A stretch of DNA of 64,000 nucleotides from Monilinia fructicola (Eukaryota; Ascomycota; Leotiomycetes; Helotiales; Sclerotiniaceae). The notes below the pieces were generated by a model, which made no database searches, was not told where the DNA came from, and was given only the letters and a program-made list of their open reading frames with translations. The stretch covers positions 1,357,501 to 1,421,500 of the forward strand of contig VICG01000003.1 in assembly GCA_008692225.1 (NCBI GenBank). Reading direction: 5' to 3'. The position numbers and the translations under genes are program-made. This document shows positions 12,495 through 24,528 of the stretch, in pieces; position 1 is the stretch's first letter, and each line of letters starts with the position of its first letter.

Positions 12495-15088
12495 ATGGCT
12501 ACTTTGACTGTTGAACAGCAAATCACTCAACTGAATGATGCTCGGAAACTTGTACTCTCCGATGCCACCTATTATACCCAGATTATTCAAGGAATACTAC
12601 CGATTATTGGACCATCCGCGAGGGTAGAATTACGAAGATGGGGTTCGGACTTTCTTGCAGAGACCTTCTCAAGTCCTACCATACCTTCGTCGCAGAAAGA
12701 AACTTTGAGCTTGGTTGTACTTGATACATTAAAGGATATGATTGAGAATCCGCACGAAGATAGCGCGGTAGTTAAGAGTACTGTGCAAACTGCAGCTAGC
12801 ATATACCCACTTGTCGTTCGATGGATGTACGTTAGTTTCTGTATTTCTGCTCCCTTATGGTCATGAGTTGAAATGTCTCCCCCTCGGCATACATTTGGAT
12901 AAAGTCAAGCAACAAGCAATGTCAATTGAAGCTGGTTCTAACTTGTGTGGCCAAAATAGTATCAACAATCCTTACGATGTACCCACCTGGGATCGCATGG
13001 TCGCTATTAAAACTCGAATACTTCGAATGTGGGATACTGCAAAGCCAGGAGTTAGAATATGCTGCATAAAGTTTGCCCAAAGGGTTGTGTTGGTCCAAAC
13101 AACAGGCCCTGATGCAGACTCTAAAGTATGAAAGCTTCTGGTATTTCTTCAAAGGATATGAGACTAACACTTATTTTGGTTCAGCGTGGGGATCCCCTTC
13201 AGGTTTCCCTGTCTATGGTGCCTCCGAATCATACCCTTCTCCCTCCCCGAAACCTCGAAGCCGAAGCATCCGGCCTTCTCGATAGACTCCTGGCTGTCTT
13301 TCAAGAAAATTCTAGGTATGTTGGTACTATTAGATGCCACCTTCCCCCGCCCCGTTTCGAAACTAACATCTTTAGCGATGCTGTACTTGTTGATGCAACC
13401 TTGAACTCCCTTTCCATCCTAATTCGAGCCCGTCCCCATATTGCAAATAAAATCTTGAATGTTCTCTTAAACTTCAATCCTTTGAAACTAGCCAATTCCC
13501 CAATGACACCCAAGTTGCGCGTTATGGTTAAATCTATGGAAAAGACTACTAGATCACTACTTATCCATATCAGCAAGCGGTATGTCCTGTTGCCCCTATT
13601 TAAGTCTGCTTGTTATAAGCTGACGGATGTAGGGATCCCCACAATCCACTCAATGGGCGAATTCAGCAATACGTGGAACGGATGATGCGTTCTAAAACGG
13701 AAATATTCGACGAGGCAAACAGAAAGCGCGGCCCTCCAGAACCAGTGGACGGCATGGATCCCGCCAAACGACAAAAGCTTGCGGCACAAGTTACATCACC
13801 TGCTCCCAATCGACTACATGTACCACCTTTAACACCTGGAAACCACACAATCGCTGAGCTCTTTACTATCACGACCGATGAAGCTCTAAAAGGATTCGAC
13901 GTTGCACTTCTATCGGAAGATCTGGTCGTCAAAATCGGCATCACAATCCTCCAGAAGATAGATGCGAACACCGTCGAACAAGCCATTAGCGTAGGTTTCG
14001 TAAATCCAATGACATAACTACATGATTACTCATCTGACTATTAGGGCGTGAAAGCAAGGCTTCAAGCTCTCTCGGAGCCTAGACCCGAAGAAATCAATGC
14101 TGAAACGGCTCCACTGAGCGTAGAAGAAGACGATGATGATTACGAGCCTGATATCTACAGCGCCGAGGATACCGAGCAAATTTTGAACAAGCTAGATAGC
14201 TCACCACCCGAAGAAGTCAAACCGGATATCGAGAAGGTAGCCAATGTGGCCCTCGGACCATTTACGTTGCCCCCCCCTCCATCTTTGAATGCCGAGGAAG
14301 CGGCTCTAGTTGGCCAAGGTACTGTTTCTCGAGTCTTTGGTGTAATGCAAACCTTAGATGAACCGGCGGCAAGAAAGACAAAAGCGGGTATAAATAGACT
14401 GGCAGCTAGTGCATATGATCGAGATGCATGGATTACTATCATCACACGCCTTGCAACGCGTGCTGGGGCCGGTCTCGAAGAACCTTCCGATGCTATTAAG
14501 GTAGAATCGCCAGATCTTGAACGATTGACATTGAGCAATACCATCCGACAATCTCTTCTTGTGTATATCTTGGAAGACTTCCGAAAACGAATCGACATCG
14601 CAGTTGCTTGGCTCTGCGAAGAATGGTACAATGACAAAGTGCAAATGAAGCTTGGTGATAGTTCAGCAGTGCTGCATTATGAGAAATGGACACTCAAGGT
14701 ATTAGATGGAATTTCCATATATCTTGATGCGAAGGACAAAGTCTTGACCAGGTTCTTGAGCGAGATTCCTGGCTTGAGTTCAGAGGTGTTGAGCAAAATC
14801 AAGGGGCTTTGCAAAGATCCAACAATGGTCAATTTATCATTGACTAGTCTTCTTTATTTGGTTATGATGCGACCACCGGTCCGAGAATTGGCTCTGGACG
14901 CGGTAGAAGATATCTGGAACACCTGTAAGAATTTCCGCTCAACTACATTGGCCATGCTAACCTTTGAAGACGAGAATGCGAAACCCATCGCTGCTAAATA
15001 TCTCAAAAAATGGCGACCAGGATTTGAGGACAAACTCAAAGGCGATGATGAAAAATCGAAAACAAATGGCATGGTTATTGGTGCTTAG
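12495..15088 (+). CDS. PTA1: Pta1/symplekin, pre-mRNA 3'-end processing scaffold
   Basis: Pta1 (symplekin) is the scaffold of the cleavage and polyadenylation factor and also contacts Ssu72 and RNA polymerase II. Six exons are read: 12495-12826, 12960-13125, 13185-13315, 13376-13579, 13633-13990 and 14045-15088. The introns are 53-133 bases, all GT..AG, and the total is 744 aa, near the yeast length. The N-terminal half is the HEAT-like Symplekin/Pta1 N-terminal domain: QLNDARKLVLSD, RVELRRWGSDFLAETF, then IRCH-type core segments RICCIKFAQRVVLVQT, NHTLLPPRNLEAEASGLLDR and DATLNSLSILIRARPHIANK. A Pro/Lys-rich linker with DPAKRQK follows, then a helical C-terminal domain ending KYLKKWRPGFEDKLK. 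There is no frameshift. The start is the first ATG after a pyrimidine-rich leader and matches the family's short N-terminus. Confidence 0.93.
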
Positions 15089-15715
15089 GTGAATCGAACA
15101 GGCCATTTGCTGATTTAGCCTCGATGAATATGCCCTATTTGTACTTTAGAATTCCTCGCATTTCAGCATTAATCGGCGTATAAAAGGGGTTTCATTTGAA
15201 AGAAAGTACGACTGGGGGCCAAAGAAATGGCCAGATGCATATTAATGTACTATCAGGGGGTTTGCCTGGGAGGCTGGATCAGATACACGTCGATGAATTC
15301 TAGCTAGGCATATTCAATTTGATCATACGTCTTAGCATGATCTGCCTAATTCAATATAAAGGTTAATGATATTATTTCTTCTGGTGCAACCTTTGTTAAT
15401 GAATTTTGTGTTGTACTGCATGTCTTCCTTCATAGATATAGCTAGCGATCTCGTAACGAATTGGTGGAGATATTAATGGGATATTTTTATGACCCGAATA
15501 AGACGCCAAGCAATTTGGTACGCTGCTATCGGCCATACCAGCCCCACGCTCTCAGCCTCTACTCACCCACTCACTCACCCACCCACTCACTCAAACCACG
15601 AGTAGTATGGCCGTAGCAAGAGCAGAACCCTCAGCCCAGCCAGAGCGCAGAGAAGCTCTCCCGACCACGGAAGATTACATGCCGAGCAGATAAAAAGGGC
15701 GCAGCCAAGCGAGCA

Positions 15716-15740
15716 GCGCATGCGCGCGCATGCACACGCG
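15716..15740. repeat. Alternating purine-pyrimidine (GC/CA) tract
   Basis: Twenty-five consecutive bases alternate purine and pyrimidine without a break, mainly GC and CA steps, in a locally GC-rich stretch. Such tracts can adopt left-handed Z-DNA under supercoiling. No gene starts nearby, so a role is unknown. Confidence 0.75.
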
Positions 15741-16059
15741 GATGATGCCCACGTTCAAGTGAACGCATTTTGCGACACGAACGTTCCTGAAGAACAGCTG
15801 GAACTGTCGAGAGGAAAAGGAGACGCGTCCTGGTGGTGATCTTCGTGTTTCCCTTGTGAAGTATACTAGGTGGCTAGCTATAGGGAATTAGGATGCTCGT
15901 ACATGTCGGTGACATCGCGTGGTGTGGAGGAGAGAGCTCTGGACTTGGAACCCCCCTCCGCCTCGCCCTCGAGAGGGCACAAATCATGAGTGCGGGAAGC
16001 TGATCGAAGGGTGGAAACTGTACGGTTTGACCAGCGGTGCATGGGCCACCGGCGAGATC

Positions 16060-16060
<1 letters not shown>

Positions 16061-16091
<31 letters not shown>
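16061..16091. repeat. (GAT)10 microsatellite
   Basis: Ten perfect GAT triplets. They could encode a poly-Asp or poly-Met run in an open frame here, but no coding context supports that. Confidence 0.95.
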
Positions 16092-16093
<2 letters not shown>

Positions 16094-19000
16094 TTCCTTG
16101 CGACCAGGAAACGTGGAGGGAGAATTGCCGGCTTCCGGTATATGGGGCTATGTATGCTCGATCGATAAGGAGGTATTTTCCAACTATGCATCTGCATACA
16201 ATCTGGACTTGTCACGCTTCATTCAGTGCATGTATCGCATTGCAACGCATGCATGCAGGGACCGCTTAGCTAGGGGTGAGGTATGGTCAGGGCTTGGATC
16301 CATTGGCGTCTTCTCCCCAGCGTGCGAATATCAATATCGGAATGAGAGGGGACGCGCCTTGCTATTTGCCTGGATAAAGGACTTGGAGGCTTTTTCGTTC
16401 GCGCCTGTTTTGGTCCTGATCATCTACAGTGGACTTTTATCCAAATTTACGAAGTTCGTCAAGGCTGGGGGTCGTGCTGGGGATGCTCGTTACCTGAGCG
16501 GGACGGATATCGTAGTGGCAAGTTGACTCGCAGGACGGTGTAGTAATCATGGATTTGCAAGTTATGGTAGTAGTGCTGGGTGTTTCTCTAGGCAAGGATG
16601 CTAAAGCGATGGCTAGATGGACATCCTAACTTTTATCACGTGAATGTTGTGCGGCGCATAAGGCGAGTGGAAGGCCGCTGATAACGAGATGCTCGCGTGC
16701 TGTATATACTGCCGATGTGGGATATCAGGTATCTTGGGTAACAAATGATAGGGTGAGGCTAACAACCATGGGATTCGGAGATTCCGGCTCGGTATCCAAT
16801 CCTTGATAGAAGGGGAATGATACAAATAGGCCGTGAATATAGCCTTGAAGAGACAACTGAGACTGTAAACACCGTGATGCTAGACTGCCAGCTAATATTC
16901 CGACTCTCCATTGATTGGGCATAATATGAGGTATCCGAAAAGGTAAATGAAAGCCATTGCCCTATTTTAGTAGAGAGCCTATCCTTTGCACTCGAAAAAA
17001 TCACACTAGAATTCCCCTGTAAGCTGTATTCCAATTTTGTGAAGCGGTGTTTGATGTACTGCTAGAACAATAGGTATTGGGTGTTTACTTTAAATGAACG
17101 ACGCAGAATTCTCCTTGAAATTCTAGATACGAGTTCGTCTCGCGCAACTCTTTGCCGATGCAGATGGTATCAAATTCCGCCGATGGCAAAGCGTCTGGAG
17201 GGGGAAACCCGTGGTTGACCTGCAAGGTACTAGAGAATGCTTAATTACAATTAAAGTCTTTGTATTACATCCAACAATAAAGTAGACAAAAAAACTCTCA
17301 TAAAATTCTCTGTTTATCTCGTATCCTACTCCATTGGGAACCAGTGGGTAAGGAGTTCAATGTAGAGTATCAATTTACATGAAGAAATCCCAACCTCGCT
17401 TTTAGTACATTTGTACTTGGACTAATGAGATGAACCCATCTGAAAATTATCGGTAATGGTGAGCTATAACCAGAGTGACATATGCTAACTGGCGTGGCGG
17501 CAACCTCTAAGAGAACATCGAAAGATAAGTTCGGGGACCACGCCTTCCATTCCAAAAAGTGGGAGCTGACAAGCATAAAATACAAGGACTAGAAATTCAA
17601 AGAACCAGTACCATTCCGCCGCCAAATCTGAGAACAGGGGAAAGCACTACGGAATTGTAAGCATAATTGTCTGCACGGCGGAAACAACAGGTCCGCTCGA
17701 TTGGGAACAGCATCTGACACGGTTAAAGAGAGCATGCTGCTTTTTGAGAATCGCTAGTGAGTGGGCTGTGGAACTACTTACTCCCAAACTCTAGGCAAAA
17801 GTACAGGTGAGCGAAGAGCGCAGGATCAAAGCCTGGGCTGTCATAAGCAGCCTTAGAAAATCCGGATACACTTATTAGAGCGTTTGCGGCACCAAGTGCG
17901 AGAATAATGTGGAGAGCCTTGCAAGGTATTCAGGAAAGTTGGTAGCATCGTCGCATAGCAACCATGATCTGAGTTTGAAATGCTCTGAGATAGAGCATTC
18001 GTGAGACCGGAGTTATACTTAGAAACAGCTGCTTTCACCTGAGAGCTTCAACAGTCGTCAAATCAAAATTCTTTTCAAGAAAATTTATCGCTTTTTTGGA
18101 ATGTATCAGCAAGGCCAGCAGGATCAAGTGGTGGAGGAGGAGTTTTCCCAAACTTGACACAGCGTAAGTCTGGTACAAATGATAGCTGTTAAGAAGTCCG
18201 GTGTAGTTTGATGGAGAGGGTATTCGAAGCCAAGACTCATGAAGTTACGCTTAGCAATGTCGCCAACAGAACCCTAATCAATTTAGGGGCTTTTGTAAAA
18301 AAAAAGTACAACGTCAAGCCACTCCTCATAATGCCCCTGAAAGTTTGGTAAGCTGTAACAATATTGAAAGTTTCAGTAACGAGCGATATCACCTTAAAAA
18401 GACGTAAAAGGGCCAAGGAAAATGAGCTGTTGAGCGCCGTCAGTGGATGCCCTATATCATGATCGCAAGGGTACCACTCGAAACTTTCGCCAATGATAAA
18501 AGCTTGCGTTCACCCCTTGATGCTCCACTGGCAAAACAGTTAATGACGATTGTGCATTTCATGTGCTTAACGCCAAGGGCGTCAAGGGCGTCAAGAGGGT
18601 CAAGGATTCTATCGGTCCCGTGTTCAATGAATTCAACATCGGTCTCCGAGCGGCTATTGACTTGTGCAGGCGTATTGCAATCGAAGATAACATTTTCATA
18701 GATTCATCAAGATCCTGAGTGATTTATTAGCCAGCAGCAGCACCGCGAAGATTAGGAATCCTCGAAGATAACCCCAAGAACACAACTCTCACAAGGTTGC
18801 ATGGGTAATTATTGGGAGCTTTAATCCACCAGATCTTGCGCGCCAGTTTCCTCGGCCGTCGAATACGTGATCGATCATTGTCCTTCCATTCAATATGTAC
18901 TAAAGGTATAAATGGTAGATTCAACTCTTTGTGACTGAGTCAAGTCAAGCCAGATATGAAATTCCGGTAGATAGACTCAGACTTACCTCCCTCGCTAAAG

Positions 19001-20509
19001 CCATTGTGAGAGTGATGTCACACAAATTCTGCAAGGACGCATGAAGAAGCACAAAATGAACATAGAAAAATGGCAAATCGAGACTGACGTAGCAAGACGT
19101 ATATTGATCTTACTGGACATCATCCACAGTCTTGCATATATCATGCTGAGAAATCCCAGATAATCCAGAGCCGAGCTACTAGTAAGATAACCAAGTTCCA
19201 AAACAGGGAGATTGATAATGATATCCATCATGATTGCCTTCATGCATGTATAGCAATTCTTATCCACTGAAATTTCAAAACTCATAACCTGGTAATGACT
19301 GAAGTAAGGTTTGCCAAACCCATGGAAGATATCTCCTAGTGTTGTTGAGATCTTTGAACTTTACGACCACTTGGCCAATAATTAAAATGTTCAATATCCG
19401 ATTTTATGAGCCCCTAAAACTCTGAGTTGTACAGTATTTTATGCTCCACATTGTCGTTGAACTTAGGGATTCCACTTTTTCCTTGCAAGAGGTCATACCT
19501 ACCTAGACTATTTGATGATGAAGATCTGTGAATTGTCAATCCGGACTGAAGATGTTGAAGTGCAATCCATGTGTTCAGTCAAGTTGTTCTTCCACATTTC
19601 CCCTCCTTCCCTCTCCATACTACCAGTAGGTTTCTTGAGAATTGAGGATTGAGAAATGAGATTACGAATCTCAGAAAGATTGGTAGGATGGAAAAATAAG
19701 AGAAAAATGAATAATGTGTGCTTAGTTGAAACAAGATCGACTTTTAATTCGAAATCTTTCGAGAAGGGATGTTCGCATGAAGGATGAGAAAGTAGGCTCA
19801 AGAGGGAGGTTTGAGCAGATGATAAGGTGTGTGTTTTTGAGAAGGTTAGGTAGTTAGAGGTCATCTCAAGTAGCGCAGGAGGGATTAGGTGATGCATGGA
19901 TTAGCTAAAACGAGGCTATTGATGTTAGCCCTGGAGATTAGATAAGCTTACCTTCCTCCTTCCTTCCCTTGGCACGAGACCGACAACTCCCCAGCCCTTC
20001 ATTATTACATGTACGGAGTACACTCCCACCGGTACCGACTCTGCACGTATGTTAGTAGCCGGAGATGGATGATGATTACTACGGAGCAACAATAAGAAGA
20101 ATGGATCCAAGTAGTATTAAAAGGGAAGAACAAGATTACCTAGGTAGTAGAAGAACTCGAAACATTCATCGGTTATTCAAATCTCAAAAATAATATATAT
20201 AAAATTGTGTTTTTTTATATTAATTATATTAAGGTTGATGCTTGTTTAGGTAAAACACACTTATTCTTTTACCTCACTACTCTCTTTGTAGAAATAAATA
20301 ATCTTAGAATAAAATTGAAGAGGAAGGAGATTGCCCAATGCCCGCCTACCGGTGACCTTCAAATTCAAGTCTTTATTAAAAGTCCGTCAAGTTGCATTTC
20401 ATGGATATTTATTACTGTGGTCCATTGTTTACCTATTGAAGCTTAAGTAAGCACTTTTAGATGTAGTGGGTGGGTGCTCGCGGTTATAGCTAGTAGATAA
20501 GTAGATGTG

Positions 20510-20785
20510 TACGGAGTATATATATATATGTGTATATATGTATCTATGTCCACGAGTATTTAGGTATATATGTATCTCCTTATGTTTGTATATAAATATG
20601 TATGTATGTATATCAACATATATGTATGTACTAAGTATATATATATGTGTATGTATATATGCATGTACCTAGTATATAATAAATATATATATACAATGTA
20701 TATATGTATGTATCTATCGCATTTAAAACCTACCAAAAGGCATATCTATATACTAAATAACTGTAAAGGTATATACATACTTACC
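20510..20785. repeat. TA/TATG microsatellite zone
   Basis: About 275 bases dominated by TATA, TATG and TATC words. Apparent Tyr/Met/Cys-rich readings here are products of the repeat and not genes. It directly abuts the left end of the MITE at 20790. Confidence 0.85.
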
Positions 20786-20789
20786 TAAA

Positions 20790-21048
20790 TATACTTGGCG
20801 TTGTTTTGGGTCAATGCCGGGCTAAAAATTAACTGAAAAAGGAACTTATTTTAAAAAAATTATAATAAATTAACAAATCAATTAAAAATTATAAATAATG
20901 CTTTATAGTATTATTAAATTAAAAAATAAACGTTTAGTATATTTAAATTCTTAAAATGGAAGTTTTATAATATATAAAAAAGAATTTAAAAAATATACTA
21001 TTTTGTAGATTTTTAGCCCGGCATTGACCCAAAACAACGCCAAGTATA
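20790..21048. mobile_element. MITE with ~39-bp terminal inverted repeats
   Basis: The left end (20790-20829) reads TATACTTGGCGTTGTTTTGG... and the right end (21010-21048) is its reverse complement almost base for base, through GGGTCAATGCCGGGCTAAAAAT. The 180 bases between are almost pure A/T with no coding capacity. The outermost TA on each side fits a TA target duplication as made by Tc1/mariner elements, leaving TACTTGGCG as the true terminus. Size and structure are those of a non-autonomous miniature element. The interior may be RIP-degraded. Confidence 0.9.
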
Positions 21049-21231
21049 CAGAGTAAGGTTACTGTAGCTAGATAGATACCTAGCAGATCCATGGATACAG
21101 TAGTCACGTTTAATACAGCCTTACATTAAAATCAGTCAAGAGCGGGAGATGTTTGTTCCTTCCAGGTTGTGCCTACCATGACTACTTATGGATATAGCTA
21201 GGTACCTACATATTGACTCAAGTATCCACGT

Positions 21232-21305
21232 GATGCTGATTGATGTTGATGGTGATGGTGATGGTGATGGTGATGTTTGATGTTGATGTTGATGTTGATG
21301 TTGAT
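21232..21305. repeat. GATGTT/GATGGT hexamer repeat
   Basis: An imperfect tandem array of GATGTT and GATGGT units about 74 bases long, close after a CACGTG at the end of the preceding line of sequence. No coding context. Confidence 0.88.
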
Positions 21306-21996
21306 TTCTTCACATATATGACGTGCATTGCTTTCCTGCATTGCTGCATTGATCATCTCGACGCTTAGTAATAGATAATAAACGGGCCATTCAAGGTTGT
21401 TACCAACAAAGTCAGAAACTGCTTTGCCCGATTCGTTGCTCGGTCAATCTCATGGGTGGTGTGCAGCATGTACGGGGTACCAGGTACCATTACTGTCCTA
21501 AGTCCTTGTATTGTATTGTAACTATCTTTTTGTTCCCGAGAAGAAGACGATCTGCGTTCGTTTGTGTCTGTCTATGTTTGTCTCGGTATCTGTGTCTAAT
21601 CTGTCTCTGCCTCTGTCTCTGCCTCAGTCTCTGTTCTTGTCTCTCTTCTTATTATCATTATCATTATTATTATAATTAACCTTACCATTTGCCTTCCTAT
21701 CCGCTCACCCACTCACACCTACTCACCCGCTCACCCGCCCAGCCGCCCACTCAAGTACACGGAGTACAAGTTTATCCATCTCTCATCATTCGTTATATTG
21801 GTATCAACCCTTACCATCCACCCTCCCCTTCCCATCCCTCCACTTCGAACAGGGTTACTTGGGCAGCATTTGTTTTCGTTACACGTACTCGTGGAGCAAA
21901 GAAAACCGTTGTACTCTGTACATAACTTTCAGCAACCCATGGAAGTTGTGTATTGCTTAATAGGATTATCCTAGATTTGACACGGAGAAATGAGCA

Positions 21997-23489
21997 ATGC
22001 CAACTCGAGCAGAAACTCCTCCTTTGGATCCATCTTTCAGACGAGATATCCATATTCATACTGATTCTTCAAGTATAGGTAAGTTTAACATTTCTGATTA
22101 TGATCCAAACTTCTTATCGCAAATCGACGCGCCATGATATGTATGACCTGCGACTTACATTTCAATGAAGAATTGGAATTACGGGGAAGAGATTAACAGC
22201 CGTTGCTCAATTGTTCGTCTTTATGCGAAGCCCCTCGATTTACTGATTGAATGATCAATACTTCCAGCGCAATCTTGTAACAATGACTGACGAGTGTTTT
22301 GACCCAGATTCCGAGTCTCCCCATATTAATAGGGTACAAACTACTCCTACACATGCTCCTCTCACGATACTTTCTTCCAGCGCAATGAACATGCCTCACC
22401 TCAATACGGATCCCTCCTTGATCAAATCTTCAACAGGCACAATAAGATCTGTACCTCCCGATGACTCTCGATTCGGTACAGATTCTCCGGACAGCCCGAC
22501 TGTTCAATCTCACTTACAAAGTGACTCTACTTTATCCGCGACTCCACGAAAGACCAGCTACAATTCTACAAATGGCTCGAAGCCCCCCTCTTAGTCGTCA
22601 GAATCCGTCGGCGATCGGGGTACCCCGGGGAGTTGTCAGAAGCATATCCACCGAATTTGGGCCTACCAAATACTCAAGCAGCAATGTACACGTTGTCGAA
22701 GATAGCCCCGCCAATGATGGTGAAGATTTCAACTCTGCTATTGGAAAAGCAAACCTGGGAAAGTCGGGGAGGGTGATAGAACGACTTACCAAGGAAAATG
22801 ACATGCTGAAGCGGGATGTAAAGATTGAGAGGCTGAGAGCGGAAGAGGCTCTCGATCAAGCAAGACTAGCAGAAAGCAGATTCGCCCAAGAGAACGAAGA
22901 ATGGGAACGGAAGTTGCGTGACGCCGCCATGAATTCAACCGTTCTAAAGAGAAGGGAGCGGCAACTTGCGGATGCAAAAGAAAAAATTGACGCAGAACGA
23001 CTGAAAGCCGAGAAAGCTACTGAGAGTGAGTTGTTTTGGAAGGCTGAGATGGAGAAATTGGAGAAGGAATGCAAAGCGAAGGTCGAAGAAGCGCAGAGCC
23101 GGGCAGAGTTGTACGAAGAAAGGAATAACATCATGACCAACCATTGGAAAGACCAAGAGAAGCAGGCTACTCGAACTGTGGCGAAGCTGGAGAAGGAAAT
23201 CAAAACCATTGTCAATGAAAGGAGGGCCGATGATGAAAAAATAACCATGCTCAAACGACTCGCAGAGCAGCAAGCCGACCAGCTGAAAATACTTCAAAAA
23301 GAAAAGGATGATGTTGATCGGAAATATGAGGACTATAAGGCAGAGAAGGAACATTCTCTCGTGGAAATCAAGGAGAACGCCATGAAGCAGGAGAAAGCGA
23401 ATGAAGAAATATTGGCCGAGACACAGAAAGTGCTTGGGGAGCTAAAGTGGGCTCTCAATGTGAAGAAGTACGTGAAAGGGGCTGAATGA
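21997..23489 (+). CDS. Coiled-coil protein resembling SHE3 (RNA-transport adaptor)
   Basis: Long coiled-coil protein of the kind annotated in ascomycetes as SWI5-dependent HO expression protein 3 (She3), the adaptor linking She2-bound mRNA to myosin in yeast. A role in mRNA transport is inference. Exon 1 is 21997-22078 (start MPTRAETPPLD) and exon 2 is 22308-23489. The 229-base intron has donor GTAAGT, branch CTGAC and acceptor CCCAG. The first 170 residues are Ser/Thr/Pro-rich. From GKSGRVIERLTKENDMLK onward the rest is one almost continuous charged heptad coiled coil, ending ELKWALNVKKYVKGAE. The frame is broken by one extra C in the C6 run at 22583-22588, between NSTNGSKPP and LSRQNPSAIG. 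Ignoring that base gives 420 aa. Confidence 0.65.
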
Positions 23490-24528
23490 GAAGCTCGATA
23501 CCCGACTCTAGCCATTTGCAGTCTAAGCAATTCTCTTGACTTCAACTATTATCTCTTCCCCCTTGATTTTCAGAATCTTGAAACGCACATTTGTCATTTT
23601 GTTTTCAGACTGCAGTACATTACGGCATCATCCTCGAGCGCTTTGGCGACACCAGAGACTGCATTTCGTTGGAGAAACTGGATACATTATATTTTCTGCG
23701 CTTTTGTACATTAGAAACTATGGTTTTGGTCTCCCGGGTTGAACTTAGGCCAAGAAGCCCAGGGTGTTATGGAGTTTCTTCTTGTGTTTACTTGGGATTA
23801 TTATATCTAAGCACAGTACATTGGGGCAAGCACTGGGAAGTATATCAGCATTAGATTTGCCTGGGCTATTGATGATGATTGAATGAACTAGATTTATTTT
23901 TGATCATTTTTTGTGCTGTGTTTGTTTTATATCTTGAAATACAACTCGAGACAAAGAAGCAAAGTGTAATGTTGTCGACAGCTAAATTAGATATTTTCAT
24001 TTGTGGTTATTGGACGGATCATAGCATGCAGCAGAACCGTGAAACCGTTTGCAGACTCTGGCATATGCAGGTACCCATGGATGACTCCACGACTATATTG
24101 CTACGAGCAAACGGCCAGGTTTGTTAGAATAGTACCTTGTCATAGAATGCAAAACTGTTTGTCGTCCACTGGTTCGTCTGATATGTTTCCCGTGATTCTA
24201 TCTGCTCGCTTCGATATCTGTGACGACGTCGTCTTCCTCACTAGCTCCGTTTATTCATCTCGTCTGTTTACTTCCCTCCTTGTTTACCAAACAAAGCTCC
24301 TTCCTCTTCCAATCACGGTTTTTCTCCCACGCGCGCGCAGCAATGATCAACAAGTTTCTTTCAGCGGTATCCATTTCATGAAATTGTGTTGCGTAGATCT
24401 GATATTTCATTCGATTCTTCTCTCTTCACCTTCAACTTCACCTTTCCTCTTCCGACAAGTTTACTTCGACTATCATATATCGACCGAATTCAAATTGCGA
24501 TCTGCCTGCAGAAAACAAACGCTCGAAG
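23490..24528. other. Intergenic region
   Basis: About 1 kb with the 3' end of the SHE3-like gene and a long pyrimidine-rich stretch (24200-24500) typical of a fungal promoter and leader for the gene starting at 24529. No separate gene is supported. Confidence 0.5.

Larger units (their letters stand above)
15089..19500. other. Gene-poor region after PTA1
   Basis: Over 4 kb without a gene I can support. Open stretches (for example minus 17370-17585, 17853-18038 and 18995-19285; plus 15990-16526 and 18447-18701) lack domain signatures, consistent splicing or coding texture. GC-rich sequence with CACTCACC-type repeats lies at about 15540-15600, and an alternating purine-pyrimidine tract and a GAT microsatellite follow. 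Decayed genes or non-coding RNAs cannot be excluded. Confidence 0.5.
19501..21996. other. Repeat-rich intergenic region before the SHE3-like gene
   Basis: No gene is supported. The stretch contains a TA/TATG microsatellite zone, a MITE, a GATGTT/GATGGT repeat, a (TCTGTC/TCTGCC)n pyrimidine tract around 21560-21670 followed by (ATT)n, and CACTCACC-type repeats near 21700. The last few hundred bases are the presumed promoter of the next gene. Confidence 0.55.

Noticed and set aside
15990..16526. 178-codon plus-strand open frame
   Set aside because: It includes the (GAT)10 microsatellite as poly-Met, has no domain or splice support, and its codon texture is random.
18447..18701. Coding-like minus-strand text around 18.45-18.95 kb
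   Set aside because: Fragments read well over short spans but stops recur in every frame, and I could not join them with splice sites or name a family.
20570..20788. Tyr/Cys/Met-rich open frame
   Set aside because: It is a product of the TA/TATG microsatellite; composition, not codon choice, explains it.
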